In this document: piece by piece, positions 48,967 through 61,354 of the stretch
Layout: each line of letters begins with the position of its first letter
Numbering within the stretch: the first letter of the stretch is position 1
Source of the DNA: Hirundichthys speculiger
Lineage: Eukaryota > Chordata > Actinopteri > Beloniformes > Exocoetidae
Assembly: GCA_018398805.1 (NCBI GenBank)
Contig: JAGFBZ010002558.1
Span: 32,410-96,409, forward strand
Length of the DNA stretch: 64,000 nt
Direction of reading: 5' to 3'
Program-made: the position numbers and the translations under genes
The notes under the pieces: model-generated
Told to the model about the DNA's origin: nothing
What the model saw: the letters and a program-made list of their open reading frames with translations, nothing else
Databases searched by the model: none

Positions 48967-51495
48967 CTGCAGGTCTCTGGAGGTGGGACGGTCTCTGGAG
49001 GTGGGACGGTCTCTGAAGGCGAGACGGTCTCTGGAGCCGAGACGGTGGGACAGTCTCTGGAGGTGAGACGGTCTTTGGAGGCGGGACGGTCTCTGAAGGC
49101 GAGACGGTCTCTGGAGCCGAGACGGTGGGACAGTCTCTGGAGGTGAGACGGTCTCTGGAGCCGAGACGGTGGGACAGTCTCTGGAGGTGAGACGGTCTCT
49201 GGAGGTGGGACGGTCTCTGAAGGCGAGACGGTCTCTGGAGCCGAGACGGTGGGACAGTCTCTGGAGGTGAGACGGTCTTTGGAGGCGGGACGGTCTCTGG
49301 AGTGAGACAGTCTCTGGAGGTGGGACGGTCTCTGGAGGTGAGACGGTCTCTGGAGGTGAGACGGTCTCTGGAGGTGGGACGGTCTCCGGAGGTGAGACGG
49401 TCTCTGGAGGTGGGACGGTCTCTGGAGGTGGGGCGGTCTCCGGAGGTGGGACGGTCTCTGGAGGTGGGACGGTCTCTGGAGGTGGGGCGGTCTCTGGAGG
49501 TGGGGCGGTCTCCGGAGGTGGGACGGTCTCTGGAGGTGAGACGGTCTCTGGAGGTGGGACGGTCTCTGAAGGCGAGACGGTCTCTGGAGCCGAGACGGTG
49601 GGACAGTCTCTGGAGGTGAGACGGTCTTTGGAGGCGGGACGGTCTCTGGAGTGAGACAGTCTCTGGAGGTGGGACGGTCTCTGGAGGTGAGACGGTCTCT
49701 GGAGGTGAGACGGTCTCTGGAGGTGGGACGGTCTCCGGAGGTGAGACGGTCTCTGGAGGTGGGGGAGGTCTCTGGAGGTGGGAGGTGGAGGTGGGACGGT
49801 CTCTGGAGGTGGGACGGTCTCTGGAGGTGGGGCGGTCTCCGGAGGTGGGACGGTCTCTGAGGTGGGGGGTCTGGAGGTGAGACGGTCTCTGGAGGTGGGA
49901 CGGTCTCTGGAGGTGGGACGGTCTCTGGAGGTGAGACGGTCTCTGGGGGTGGGACGGTCTCTGGAGGTGGGACGGTCTCCGGAGGTGAGACGGTCTCTGG
50001 GGGTGGGACGGTCTCTGGAGGCGAGACGGTCTCTGGAGGCGGGACGGTCTCTGGAGGCGGGACGGTCTCCGGAGGCGAGACGGTCTCCGGAGGTGGGACG
50101 GTCTCCGGAGGTGGGACGGTCTCTGGAGGTGAGACGGTCTCCGGAGGTGAGACGGTCTCTGGAGGTGAGACGGTCTCTGGAAGTGAGACGGTCTCTGGAA
50201 GTGAGACGGTCTCTGGAGGCGGGACGGTCTCTGGAGGCGAGACGGTCTCTGGAGGCGGGACGGTCTCTGGAGGCGGGACGGTCTCTGGAGGTGAGACGGT
50301 CTCCGGAGGTGGGACGGTCTCCGGAGGTGGGACGGTCTCCGGAGGTGAGACGGTCTCTGGAGGTGAGACGGTCTCTGGAAGTGAGACGGTCTCTGGAAGT
50401 GAGACGGTCTCTGGGGGTGAGACGGTCTCTGGAGGTGGGACGGTCTCTGGAGGCGGGACGGTCTCTGGGGGTGGGACGGTCTCTGGAGGCGGGACGGTCT
50501 CTAGAGGCGGGACGGTCCCTGGAGGTGGGACGGTCCCTGGAGGCGGGACGGTCTCTGGAGGCGGGACGGTCTCTGGGGGTGAGACGGTCTCTGGAGTGAG
50601 ACGGTCTCCGGAGGTGAGAAGGTCTCCGGAGGTGAGAAGGTCTCCGGAGGTGAGGTGAGACGGTCTCTGGGGGTGAGACGGTCTCTGGAGTGAGACGATC
50701 TCTGGAGTGAGACGATCTCTGGAGTGAGACGGTCTCTGGAGGTGAGACGGTCTCTGGAGGTGGGACGGTCTCTGGAAGGCCGGTCTCTGGAGGTGGGACG
50801 GTGTCTGGAGTGAGACGGTCTCTGGAGGTGAGACGGTCTCTGGGGGTGAGACGGTCTCTGGAGGTGAGACGGTCTCTGGGGGTGAGACGGTCTCTGGAAG
50901 GACGGTCTCTGGAGGTGAGACGGTCTCTGGAGGTGAGACGGTCTCTGGAGTGAGACGGTCTCTGGAGTGAGACGATCTCTGGAGTGAGATGGTCTCTGGG
51001 GGTGAGACAGTCTCTGGAGGTGGGACGTCTCTAGAGGTGGGACGGTCTCTGGAGGTGGGACAGTCTCTGGAGGTGGGACGGTCTCTGGAGGTGAGACGGT
51101 CTCTGGAGGTGGGACGGTCTCTGGAGGTGAGACGGTCTCTGGAGGTGGGACGGTCTCCGGAGGTGAGACGGTCTCCGGAGGTGAGACGGTCTCCGGAGGT
51201 GGGACGGTCTCCGGGGGTGGGACTGTCTCCGGAGGTGGGACGGTCTCCGGAGGTGAGACGTCTCTGGAGGTGAGACGGTCTCTGGAGGCGAGACGGTCTC
51301 TGGAGGCGAGACGGTCTCTGGAGGCGAGACGGTCTCTGGAGTGAGACGGTCTCTGGAGGTGAGACGGTCTCTGGAGGTGAGACGGTCTCCGGAGGTGAGA
51401 CGGTCTCTGGAGTGAGACGGTCTCTGGAGGTGAGACGGTCTCTGGAGGTGGGACGGTCTCCGGAGGTGAGACAGTCTCTGGAGGTGGGACGTCTC
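48967..51495. repeat. minisatellite, 18-bp unit GGTCTCTGGAGGTGAGAC
   Basis: About 140 units; variants GGTGGGAC, GGCGAGAC, GGCGGGAC. The unit is a multiple of three, which explains the 887-codon minus-strand frame (PPETVS repeats). A ~105-bp block (TCTGAAGGCGAGACGG to CAGTCTCTGGAGG) recurs near 49010, 49090, 49215 and 49560. Confidence 0.95.
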
Positions 51496-51907
51496 TGGGT
51501 TAGGGCTCTGTGTCCTCCAGGACCAGTCCACCTGCAGGTTCTTGTGATGCTGTAAACATCTGATGCTTGTTCTTGAACATATTGCAGTTTCTCTTCTATG
51601 TAATATTTACGCTGACTTTTCACTAAGATTTTGTTAACGTGGCTAATAAAGTTTCTGTTTTTTCTGTCTTTTTTTCAACCCAGTGTGTTTGCTCTCTGGC
51701 TTTTATTTATGAAGACAGTAAATATCAGGTGCTCTTCATTCCAGCAGCTTTAAAGAAGAAAAGAGCAACATGGCGGTCAGGAGGAGCATCTCCTCCACTG
51801 ACTGATCAGACTCGACCTTAACGAACGGAGAACATCAAGTCACCAAAACCCATTTAGTTCAGCCGCAAAATAAACTGGCAGAGCTGTAAGTGAGTTTAGC
51901 TTCTTAG

Positions 51908-51976
51908 TAGGGCTGGGCAACGATTACAATATTTATTAGAAAAATCAAATAATGAATTCAAAAGTAGTGTAAAGAA
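51908..51976. mobile_element. hAT-like end fragment
   Basis: TAGGGCTGGGCAACGATTA is a typical end of fish hAT MITEs; the rest is missing, perhaps replaced by the fold-back element. Confidence 0.35.
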
Positions 51977-54037
51977 TCCGTGTATCATTCGTTCTTTCCA
52001 TTTTCAACTGTCAATCAAAAATTGAAAAAGGAAAAAGATGCATTTTATTTAGTTTTTCGTTTTTGAATCCAACACAAAAAAAAACAAAAAAATGCCCGGT
52101 TTTTTCGTATTTCAATTTTAGACTTGGATCAAAAATACGAAATTAAAAAACGGGCCACGGGACCGAATTTATTTTTTGATATTTAATTTGTCTGGTTTAC
52201 GTGACCCGGAAGTGGCTTTGTGCGGCAGTTCCGGTAGCATGGCGGCGCTAGAATCAAATACTAGTTTGATCAATGACTTATTCAGCATGCATTGGCATTG
52301 GCCATGCATTCTTTGTAATTCATATTTATTCCCGAGGGCCATGACAGACAAATATTCAATGCGCCACAAACAGCTGTGGTTGAGATCCAGCTGCCTGTGA
52401 TTATAAATCTATCCAGTAGGTGGTGTCGTGTGCAGATGAAGCTTCTAGTAATGAACCCTTTCTGGAACCGATCGGCTCAAATGGATCGATGCCTCATGAG
52501 GCTTCATCTCACCATCACTACAGGAAACTCATCTGCTGCAACGAGCAGGACATTTCAGCGTGAGTCAAACCGCTGCTGATTAAGTCCTTGATCAAACTAG
52601 TATTTGATTCCATAGACATATATAGAGATAGACGCCGCATCGAACGCTACTCCCTACTGGCGCTGACGAGATTTGGGGCCGCCATCTTAACCGGTCACCC
52701 GCTCCGCTCAGTGTTATTTATCTCATAGGTTTATGAGAGGAGACAGCCTAATTGGCCAGATGAACACACTCATAAAATTCAATAATCTGTTTTGTGGAGA
52801 CATGGTACACCTTGTTTAAGATTTTTATCGATTTTTTAAAGGTTTTTAAAGATTTTTTAAAAACTGAACTAAGGAAGACTACAAAACCAAAAACCAAGGA
52901 CACAAAACCCCTCAGATCATGACAATATTAAGATTAATCAGACAATATAATGCACTATAGGCTACAGAGTGACATTGAAAAACATAGCAATAGCATATAG
53001 CAATATAATTTTCTTCAATAGCAATTCTTGTGTCAGTTGTAATCTAAGTCAGTGTTATGGAATATGACTTATCAAGTCTCAGTTCATAGCCGGGTGAACA
53101 ATAAACATACTGTAGCATTGTTAACTGCCATTAGCTTAGCCTCGTTTCATTAACGTTACGGTAACAAAGGATCTTTGCTCCTTCTCAACTCTGGTAATAT
53201 TCAATGAACAAAATACAACCAATATTATAGTAACCCACTGAGCAATAGACGTCTCGTTTAAGTTCACACACGAAATTCGCCCGTCTATAATCGGTCTATA
53301 TTAACGCAAATCTATACGGTACAATTTAATCCATTAATATTAAATACAAAATAAAACAATAGTAAATTGTATAAATGGTGGCCAAATGCTGGATTAAAAA
53401 CATTTTTAACAGTCATTGATCAATGTACAATGTAGTTTAGATTTAGAAACGGCTAGTCTAAAACGTTCATTTAGACCAGTGGTAGACCGATTTTAGCCCA
53501 GACGTCTAGGGACCGTTAGACGTTTATTAGACATTTATTAGACGTCTTTTAGACAGAAAAATATGTTACATCTTACTTGTGAAAAGTAATCCCCTGAGCC
53601 CTGCTTCTGATGGTCCGCCGATTGGAGCAGGAATATCCCACAATGTTCAGGCATGTTCTGTCTATGGTTATAATCCCAGAGAATGACCGGTCCAAGATGG
53701 CGGCCGCATTTCTCATTCCAAACAGCCAAATGCGGTGTCTATCTCTATATATGTCTATGTTTGATTCTAGCGCCGCCATGCTACCGGAACTGCCGCACAA
53801 AACCACTTCCGGGTCACGTAAACTGGACCAGTTAAAATATTAAAAACAAATTCGGTCCCGTGGCCCGTTTTTTAATTTCGTATTTTTTATCCAAGTCTAA
53901 AATTGAAATACAAAAAACCGGGCATTTTTTTGTTTTTTATGTTGGATTCAAAAACGAAAAACGAAATAAAACGCCCCTTTTTCCTTTTTCAATTTTTGAT
54001 TGACAGTTGAAAATGGAAAGAACGAATGGGATGATTC
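51977..54037. mobile_element. fold-back element with ~290-bp inverted arms
   Basis: The left arm (51977-52262: TCATTCGTTCTTTCCATTTT to GGTAGCATGGCGGCGCTAGA) is inverted at 53763-54037. The symmetry continues inward (52613-52700 with 53670-53760: CATAGACATATATAGAGATA and CCGCCATCTT). The left arm is broken at 52253-52611 by a segment with its own 23-bp inverted ends (AATCAAATACTAGTTTGATC). No ORF. Confidence 0.8.
52253..52611. mobile_element. small insertion with 23-bp perfect inverted ends, nested in the fold-back element
   Basis: It begins GAATCAAATACTAGTTTGAT and ends with the exact inverse. The right arm of the host element shows what the uninterrupted sequence should be (CTAGAATCAAACATAGACA). 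Confidence 0.6.
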
Positions 54038-54039
54038 AC

Positions 54040-54720
54040 TGAAACCTGATGTCAACATTTGTTTAACAAAGATTCTTTAGAAATGAGCCATTTTTATTAA
54101 AGCTGCACTGATCAGCTGGATGGATTTAATTTGATGTCAGTCATGTCTCTGATATAGAAGCGTGTGCACGTTTGTCTGTGAAAGTCAGACTTTGATCACA
54201 GATCAGATGGACGGATCACAGAGAAGGAACGATGAATAATTACCGACCTGCAGAGAATAAGAATAAGAATAACAGGAAGTCTGTTTTTTTACTTTTATTC
54301 TTAAATTATTTACTGCCATCCATCAGCAGTCAGGTTCACAACAAGTTTAATCTTTTTTAGAAAAGCATCAAGAAACAGCAACAAAACAGGGTTTTATTTG
54401 AGTATTTTGGCAGCAGATAATTAATGAGTCAACAAGCACACAAATGAAAATGAAGGTCTATAATCCATCTAACAGAACTACAAAAAGAGTCTTTTACTAA
54501 TAAACCTGAACCATAAGATGCAATGAAATAAGATTTAGAAGAAGAAGAAGTTATTTCAGGGGAAAGAACATCGTTTTGTGACCTTTTATTTGAACAGAAA
54601 TCTATTATCTGGTTGTTTCACTGGTTTAAAGGATCCAACGTGATTCTGAGTCCATCCACTTTATTCTAGTCAGAAGGTTTTATTAACAACCTAAACATCT
54701 TTAAACTGATGTTTATTTCA
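54040..54720. other. intergenic sequence between the fold-back element and psmf1, no gene seen
   Basis: AT-rich, with no repeat family recognised. Confidence 0.5.
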
Positions 54721-54767
54721 CTCTAGTTTCACAACAGTAGCAGAGTCTCTGTGGAAGGAACAAGTTT

Positions 54768-54780
54768 TATTTCTTTATTC
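54768..54780 (-). promoter_or_regulatory. candidate psmf1 poly(A) signals
   Basis: On the minus strand the sequence reads GAATAAAGAAATAAAACTT about 75 bases past the stop codon, giving two overlapping AATAAA-type signals. Confidence 0.55.
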
Positions 54781-54853
54781 AGTCGGGAGAAAATCACGCC
54801 GTCGTCCTCAGAGAAGCGAAGGAAACGGAAACGTTCAGGTCTGAAGCTGGAAA

Positions 54854-54905
54854 CTACATGAACATGTCGTCGTAGCCGGGGGGGGGCATGTGGTCCGGGT
54901 CCGGC
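54854..54905 (-). CDS. psmf1: psmf1 last coding exon
   Basis: The exon encodes PDPDHMPPPGYDDMFM and a TAG stop (complement of 54854-54856). This is the proline-rich tail by which PI31 enters the 20S chamber. The acceptor is TGTCCTCCAG; codon phase 2 agrees with the previous exon. Confidence 0.92.
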
Positions 54906-57900
54906 CTGGAGGACAGACGGAGAGGACAATCAGGCTCTGGGGACGGGGACACTGCAGGGTTTTACATCTAATCCAGCAGCTAATTCAATAAAACTCATAC
55001 TGTCTCACTGCAATGACATTTTTGGACAGACTGTGTGTCCACGGAGAAGGACAGGTCCAGAGGAGGACAGGAAAGACTGATTTATTCATTTATATTAAAA
55101 ACAACAGACTTTGGACACTTGGACCTCTACTGCTGAGGAGCAGCAGGTCCAGGAAAGACGAGGGACAGTTTAAAGTGGGACTCGTTTCATCCAGGGAGAT
55201 GATCGTCGCCGTGGCATCTGGGTCATTCCACCTCAATTCAACAGGACCTTCCCGCATGACCATCTCTGATTTGCTTGATATTTTTTTCTTATGAACTTTG
55301 ACTATAATGTAGTAACTTTGTGCAATATTAGCCTGGTACTAGCAATAACTTCGGATTTATAAATTTTTGAAAAAGTGCCCGTACGGCCATTTTCGTGACA
55401 TTCCTAACGCTTTTAAAATGATTACCATTTTTGAGGGGCTGTATCTTCGAAACTGTACAAGCTAGAGAGCTGATTTTTTTAATGCTGTTAGTCCTGTATG
55501 TGCACTCTGTATGGGGATTTCAGAATTTTTTCTAGGTAACTTAGAGATTTAGTACCATCTTGAAACTTTGTATATAAACAGATATTGTCATTACCTTTCT
55601 GGTAGTATATTTAGTTTTTTGGTACATCTTGTCATATTTTGTCAATTACCAATTGAATATCGACAATAAAATGCGAAATTCGTTTTTTGCTGGGTCATAT
55701 GAGAACTAAAATACAATCTTTTCTGCAAATTCTTTATGTATTTTTATTCTATAGGAGAAGGAGATTGTTCAACAAAAAAAGTAAGTCTCAGCTACTATTA
55801 CAAGGGCTCCAAATGGGGACTTGAAATGTGAACCGCACAAAGCGAGTGAAATTTATTTTGGATGTTTGAAATTTATTTTAAAACAAACAGCAATGAATAG
55901 ACACCTGAAACTGACCCCATACAGAGTGCACATACAGGACTAACAGCATAAAAAAAATCAGCTCTCTAGCTTGTACGGTTTCGAAGATACAGCCCCTCAA
56001 AAATGGTAATAATTTTAAAAGCGTTTGGAATGTCACAAAAATGGCCGTACGGGCACTTTTTCAAAAATTTATAAATCCGAAATTATTGCTAGTACCAGGC
56101 TAATATTGCACAAAGTTACTACATTATAGTCAAAGTTCATAAGAAAAAAATATCAAGCAAATCAGAGATAGTCATGCGGGAATTTTTTTTCTAATCTGCT
56201 GATTTGAGGTGGAATGACCCAACTGCGTGTCCATCTCATAATTAATCAGAGCAACAGTGTGGCTGTCTCATGTGTCCTACAGCTCAGATCAGACAGACGT
56301 GAAGCTGCTTTCTGTCCGTCTCCCCAGCAGGACGTCAGCAGACGGCTGCGTGTCTCATTCAGATCTGGTTGAGTCACGCTGACGGTAAAATCCAAATGTG
56401 AACCGGCGTCGTCATCAAACGATGCAACAAGAGACGAGTAGAAGAAGAAGAGCTGAACTGACAGATGTGGTGAAGCTGCAGAGCTGCTGTTTTAAACATC
56501 TAAACTCAGTTATTTTAGTTCAGGATGGTCGACCAGCAGCTGAACCAGTTAAACTGTTAGTTTAACGAACAATGACCCTCTCTGACCCCCTCGGACCCTC
56601 TCTGACCCCGTCAGACCCCCTCTGACCCCCCCGGGGGGTCGTTACCTGCTTACAGCTGTCTTCAGACAGGTGTGCTCGTGTGCTGCGCGTCTCACCCTGG
56701 TCTGTGACGTCCGACGGGTCCGAACGGGTCGAAGCGAGCTCCAGGGGGAACGGCTCCAGGAGGCAGGATGTCCGGTATACCGCTGGACGGGTCACGGCCA
56801 GAGCGAGGATACCCCGACCTCAACGGGTCCACGATCATCCCGCCGCCACCGCGAGACCTGAAGGGAGGAGGAGGAAGGATTTAGAGAAGGAACCTTGTAG
56901 TCTCTCCTTTTTTTAACTCTGTCCTTTAATCAGTTCAAATCACAATATCGTGATATATCGCGATATTCTACCCAGTTTATATCAAAATTAAAAGTAGAGA
57001 TGAAAAATCAAGTCATCAGTACAAATTGAGTCAAAACTATTTGCTTCAAAACAACCTATTTATTGTTTATTATTAGTGTTTTTGAAAAAATCAATAGGAG
57101 CTGAAAAATCGATATTATATTGGGTGGCTGAAAATCACGATATATTGCCAAATCAATTTTTTTTTCACAGCCCTAATTGACAGTTTGACTTATGGAGCAT
57201 CTTTCAAGAGCAGACGTCACTGGCTGCGGTTACATGATGTTTTTTAATTCAGAATTAATAATTAGGAATTAAATAATTCCGAATTAAACTATTTTCCTTC
57301 GAGTTTACATGGAAATAGTAATTCTGAATTGAGGTTTACATGGAAAACACGTTTGTTCGGCTTTATCCAACTCCGCTTTAGGTCTGGGGGTTGGGAAGGG
57401 TTCTGATTGGATGGGGGGGGGGGGGGGGGGGGGGGGGGCGGACGTCTTTACGTCTACCGGATGAAAACAAACTTAGCTAACTAGGTTAGCAACAACATTC
57501 CACTTATTTTTGACCTGGGTGGCGTCTCTATCTGTGAAACCTCCTTCATTTAACCTGGCCGCTACAACTTTGAAAAGCTCACAATTTTTATGTTTCCTGC
57601 CATCTGTTCTTTTAATTATTTCCAGTTCCTCCAAGCTATTTATTAAATAAATCGTCTCTGCTCTTGAACACCGTTTACTGCGTGCCGCCATCTTGAAACT
57701 TTGTTTTGAAAACAAGCCCAGCGCGGAATATAAGCGTCATCGCGACAGACGGGCAAGAGAACTAGCATGCGCAGAAAGACGGGAATTAATTTAAACAGTA
57801 ATGAGTGTAAACATGACTGCGGAATTATTTAATTCGGAATTAAAATGGGAATAAACCAGCCACTTACTTCAGAATTAAGTTTAATTCGGAATTGACATTT

Positions 57901-60747
57901 TCATATGGAATTAAGTGTTTACATGGTAACTTTTATTCAGCTTTAACTTTAATTCTGAATTAAAGAGGAATTAAACTTCCCATGTAAACGCACTGATTGT
58001 TTCTCAATAAAGACTACAAATAAATAAAAGAAAGGATTAAAAAAATGCAGGAAAGACACTAAAACAGAAACTGATCATCCCCAAATGGAAATGACATTTA
58101 GCAGAAATCTGTTTCCTTTCAATCTAATCATTAATGAGAGAATAAAGTATGTGATCAGTAACTGAGGACTAACATGACGGAACCAGACATGAATGAAATC
58201 CTGAGCACACGGAAACTAAAGTTCAGACCAGAAACCGTCCTGCTGAGCTGACTGTTTAAAGTTATTTTCTCTTGAGTGACATCTAGTATCTGATCCTGGA
58301 CCAGCGGCGGTAATCCACCGATGTCTGTCTCTGTGTGGGCCGACAGCTCAGACCCAAATCCACATTAAGACTCAGCGCTGAAACACGGATGTGAAAGTGA
58401 TTGAAGCGGTTTGAAACATTTATGAGGAAAGATAACACAGCTCACCCAAAAGGATCCAGATCTGCTCCTCCGGCTGCAAACGGAGGCACCAGGGGGTCAG
58501 GCCTGAAACAGAAATTTAAAAAACATCAAATTATAATTTAAATATCACAAACAAAGCTGTTTTAAAGCCCTACTTATTATTTTCTACTTTTTCACATCTT
58601 CAGGATTGAGACTGTTGACTTGATTGAGACATTTGATCTTTGAAAGTCGTCTTCAGCTTCCAGACAGCTGACTTCACTGATTACCATCAGATTAATTAAC
58701 GCAGAAATGCGTCAACATCTCAGGGGACGTTGGACAGTCTCGAGCTTCACGACTGAGCAGAGACGGAAACTTTCACGGTGACGGACGGATCTGAGCGCAG
58801 AGACGCTTCTGAGGGACGGAACAACATGTCAAACACAAAATAAGAGCGTCGACGTTTAAGAGCGATAAACGTCTCACAGCTCACAGAGCAGTTACTCAGG
58901 ACAGCAGCGATTTACAGAAACTAAACACTTCAAACGCTTCAACCACACCTGGATTTTAGCAGAAATTTAGTGGGTTTTTTCTTCTTTTTTCTTTTACAGT
59001 GTTGTCTTTTGTAAAATGTTGGACTCATCAGCTGTCCTGGATCATCCCTGTGGTCTCCTTCTCCTCTCAGACCCTCTCTGAACCCCTCCAGACCTCCTCT
59101 GTTTCTGGCCAGTCATTCATCACCATCTCTCTCTCTGATGTGTGAGCTTCTTCAAATCATCCTCTTATCTTGTCCTTTTCTGTCTCATCCTCAGATATCA
59201 CTTCACCGTGTTCCCGCCCTTATCCACCCCCCCACCCCGTCTCTCTGGGGACGAGGAGGTGACAGCAGTGAGGTCAGTAAAGTGCTGACATCACCAAGCA
59301 TCTCTTAGGACCGTGTCACAGCTAAGAGGAGGAGGAGGAGGAGGAGGAGGAGGAGGAGGAAGAGGAGGAGGAGGAGGGAGGAGGAGGGAGGAGGAGGAGG
59401 AGGAGACAGACGAGATGACGACTGAGTGTCGTCTCCAGCTCGTCACGCTCACAAACACACAGAGACGTCCGTCTCCAGCTCTGAGGACGTGACTCTGAAC
59501 TAGGTTTATTTCCAGACGTGGATCCATCGCTGCTCTGACTTTATTCTCTACAGCATGAACGTTGTGAGACGAAACCAGCTTCTCCTTATTTCCCCAGATT
59601 CTTGGACGTAAAGCTGGTCCAGTTTTCTGCAGCGTCCCCTTTATGGACGCTATGCTTGTCTTATAACAGAAGTGAGGCAGTAACAGCTGTCACCGGTCAA
59701 CACGGGTTCGTCCAGGCGCCGCACGCCGCCGCTGTGACTCACAACATCCAGACCTGAGCGTCTGCTGAAGGTAAAAACGGCTGCCATGAATATCGATAAG
59801 GGACGAGAGCTGTGATGCTGAACTCTGATCAATCAGTCACCAATCAGTTATTTATGTCTGGACGGTCAAATTAACACTTTCAGCAAGGCTGAACTGGACT
59901 CATTAAGTAATTATTTCACAAACTTCAGAACACCAAGGCCCAATCTGAAATGGTAAAAAACCTTTAATCACATCTGTGATCAACATCCAGGACCAGGAAC
60001 CATTGATCCGATATTAATGTGAGGGGACAACAAATAAGGTGACACTTGTCATATTAAGTTAAGAAGACAGTAGAATAACACTTAACTGCTTTGTTTTGTT
60101 ACTTCTTAATGTTTTTTTTTAAATCATGTCATTAATATTTTACAGTAATTAAAAACATATTTAAAAAATATAGAGGATTTAAAACACATTAATTTAATTT
60201 TAATGACCGCTCACGGCCCACCTGCAGTACCACGACGGCCCACCAGGGGGCGCGGCCCACACTTTGTGAATCACTGATTTAAAGTAATAAACCCAATAAA
60301 ATCAATTCAATAATAAATCTAAATGAGGAAAATGTCTCAAAAAGTAAAGATATTATACTTTTCCTTGTTTTTAAGGACCTGAACTTTGGTACTTTCAATG
60401 TGAAATAAACCAAAACTACTAATTTGAGCCTTAGCTTTAAGTTTAGAGATCTTTTTATGAGACACACGGCTGTTTTCTTCCCTCAGACTGTCAGCTCTAC
60501 CAGGGTGGACGTTCTTAAAACATCTCACTTTATTTCTTTTTAAATGTATTTATTTATAGTTTAATATTCTAATTCCTTCATTTCTTTATCCCTTAGCGCG
60601 TACCTGCTAATTTATTTAACTGCTTACTTACAGTCTATGTTTTAAGAATTTTAATTATCAATCTTCAGTGTTTCAACCTGAAACTTGAGGTGTTATTTCC
60701 TCTTTAATTCTGTAAAGCACTTTGTCCTGCACAAGTTGTATTAAACA

Positions 60748-60780
<33 letters not shown>

Positions 60781-61318
60781 CAGTAACAGGTTAAAAGAAA
60801 CTGCCTAAATATTCAAAACTCTAAAGCTGTTTTGTAATATAATGAGGATTTATAACAGCCTGAGTTGTGCTGTTAACCCTCTAAATGTCCTTTAACTGGA
60901 CACACAAACGTGCGCTTGTCTGCACGTGCACCCTTCACCCTTCAGCTGAGGAGACTGTGCAGCAGTTTCTGAAGGAACGTATGAAGGCTGTTGCTGCGTC
61001 GCCACCAACCAGTGAGGATGAGCTCCCTGGCGAGGATGTCTGCTGGGGATGTCCTCCCCTCTTCTTCTCTGACTCCCCTCTTCCTCGCCCCTCTTGCTCA
61101 TCTTGTCTGCTCTCGGTCCCGTCGGCCTCTCCTGGGGAGGCAGCAGCTGAGTCGTCACCTTCTCCGACAAGCTTTCTGCATCCTTGAACACGCTGGGAAC
61201 AACAGTCGTAAACCATGTATGATTAATGTTCTTTCACTCTGCTGGGGAAATATGTCACTGAAATATCAGGAACCAAATGTTGCTACAGCAGCAGACTGGT
61301 TTTAATGCAGCTGCAGCT

Positions 61319-61354
<36 letters not shown>

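Noticed and set aside
48960..51623. 887-codon minus-strand frame
   Set aside because: It is the 18-bp array read through; no splice sites, domains or varied sequence.
60885..61187. 100-codon plus-strand frame (AEETVQQFLKERMKAVAASP...)
   Set aside because: It has no splice sites that fit, no family I recognise, and lies in a psmf1 intron among LINE tails; it may be a transposon relic.
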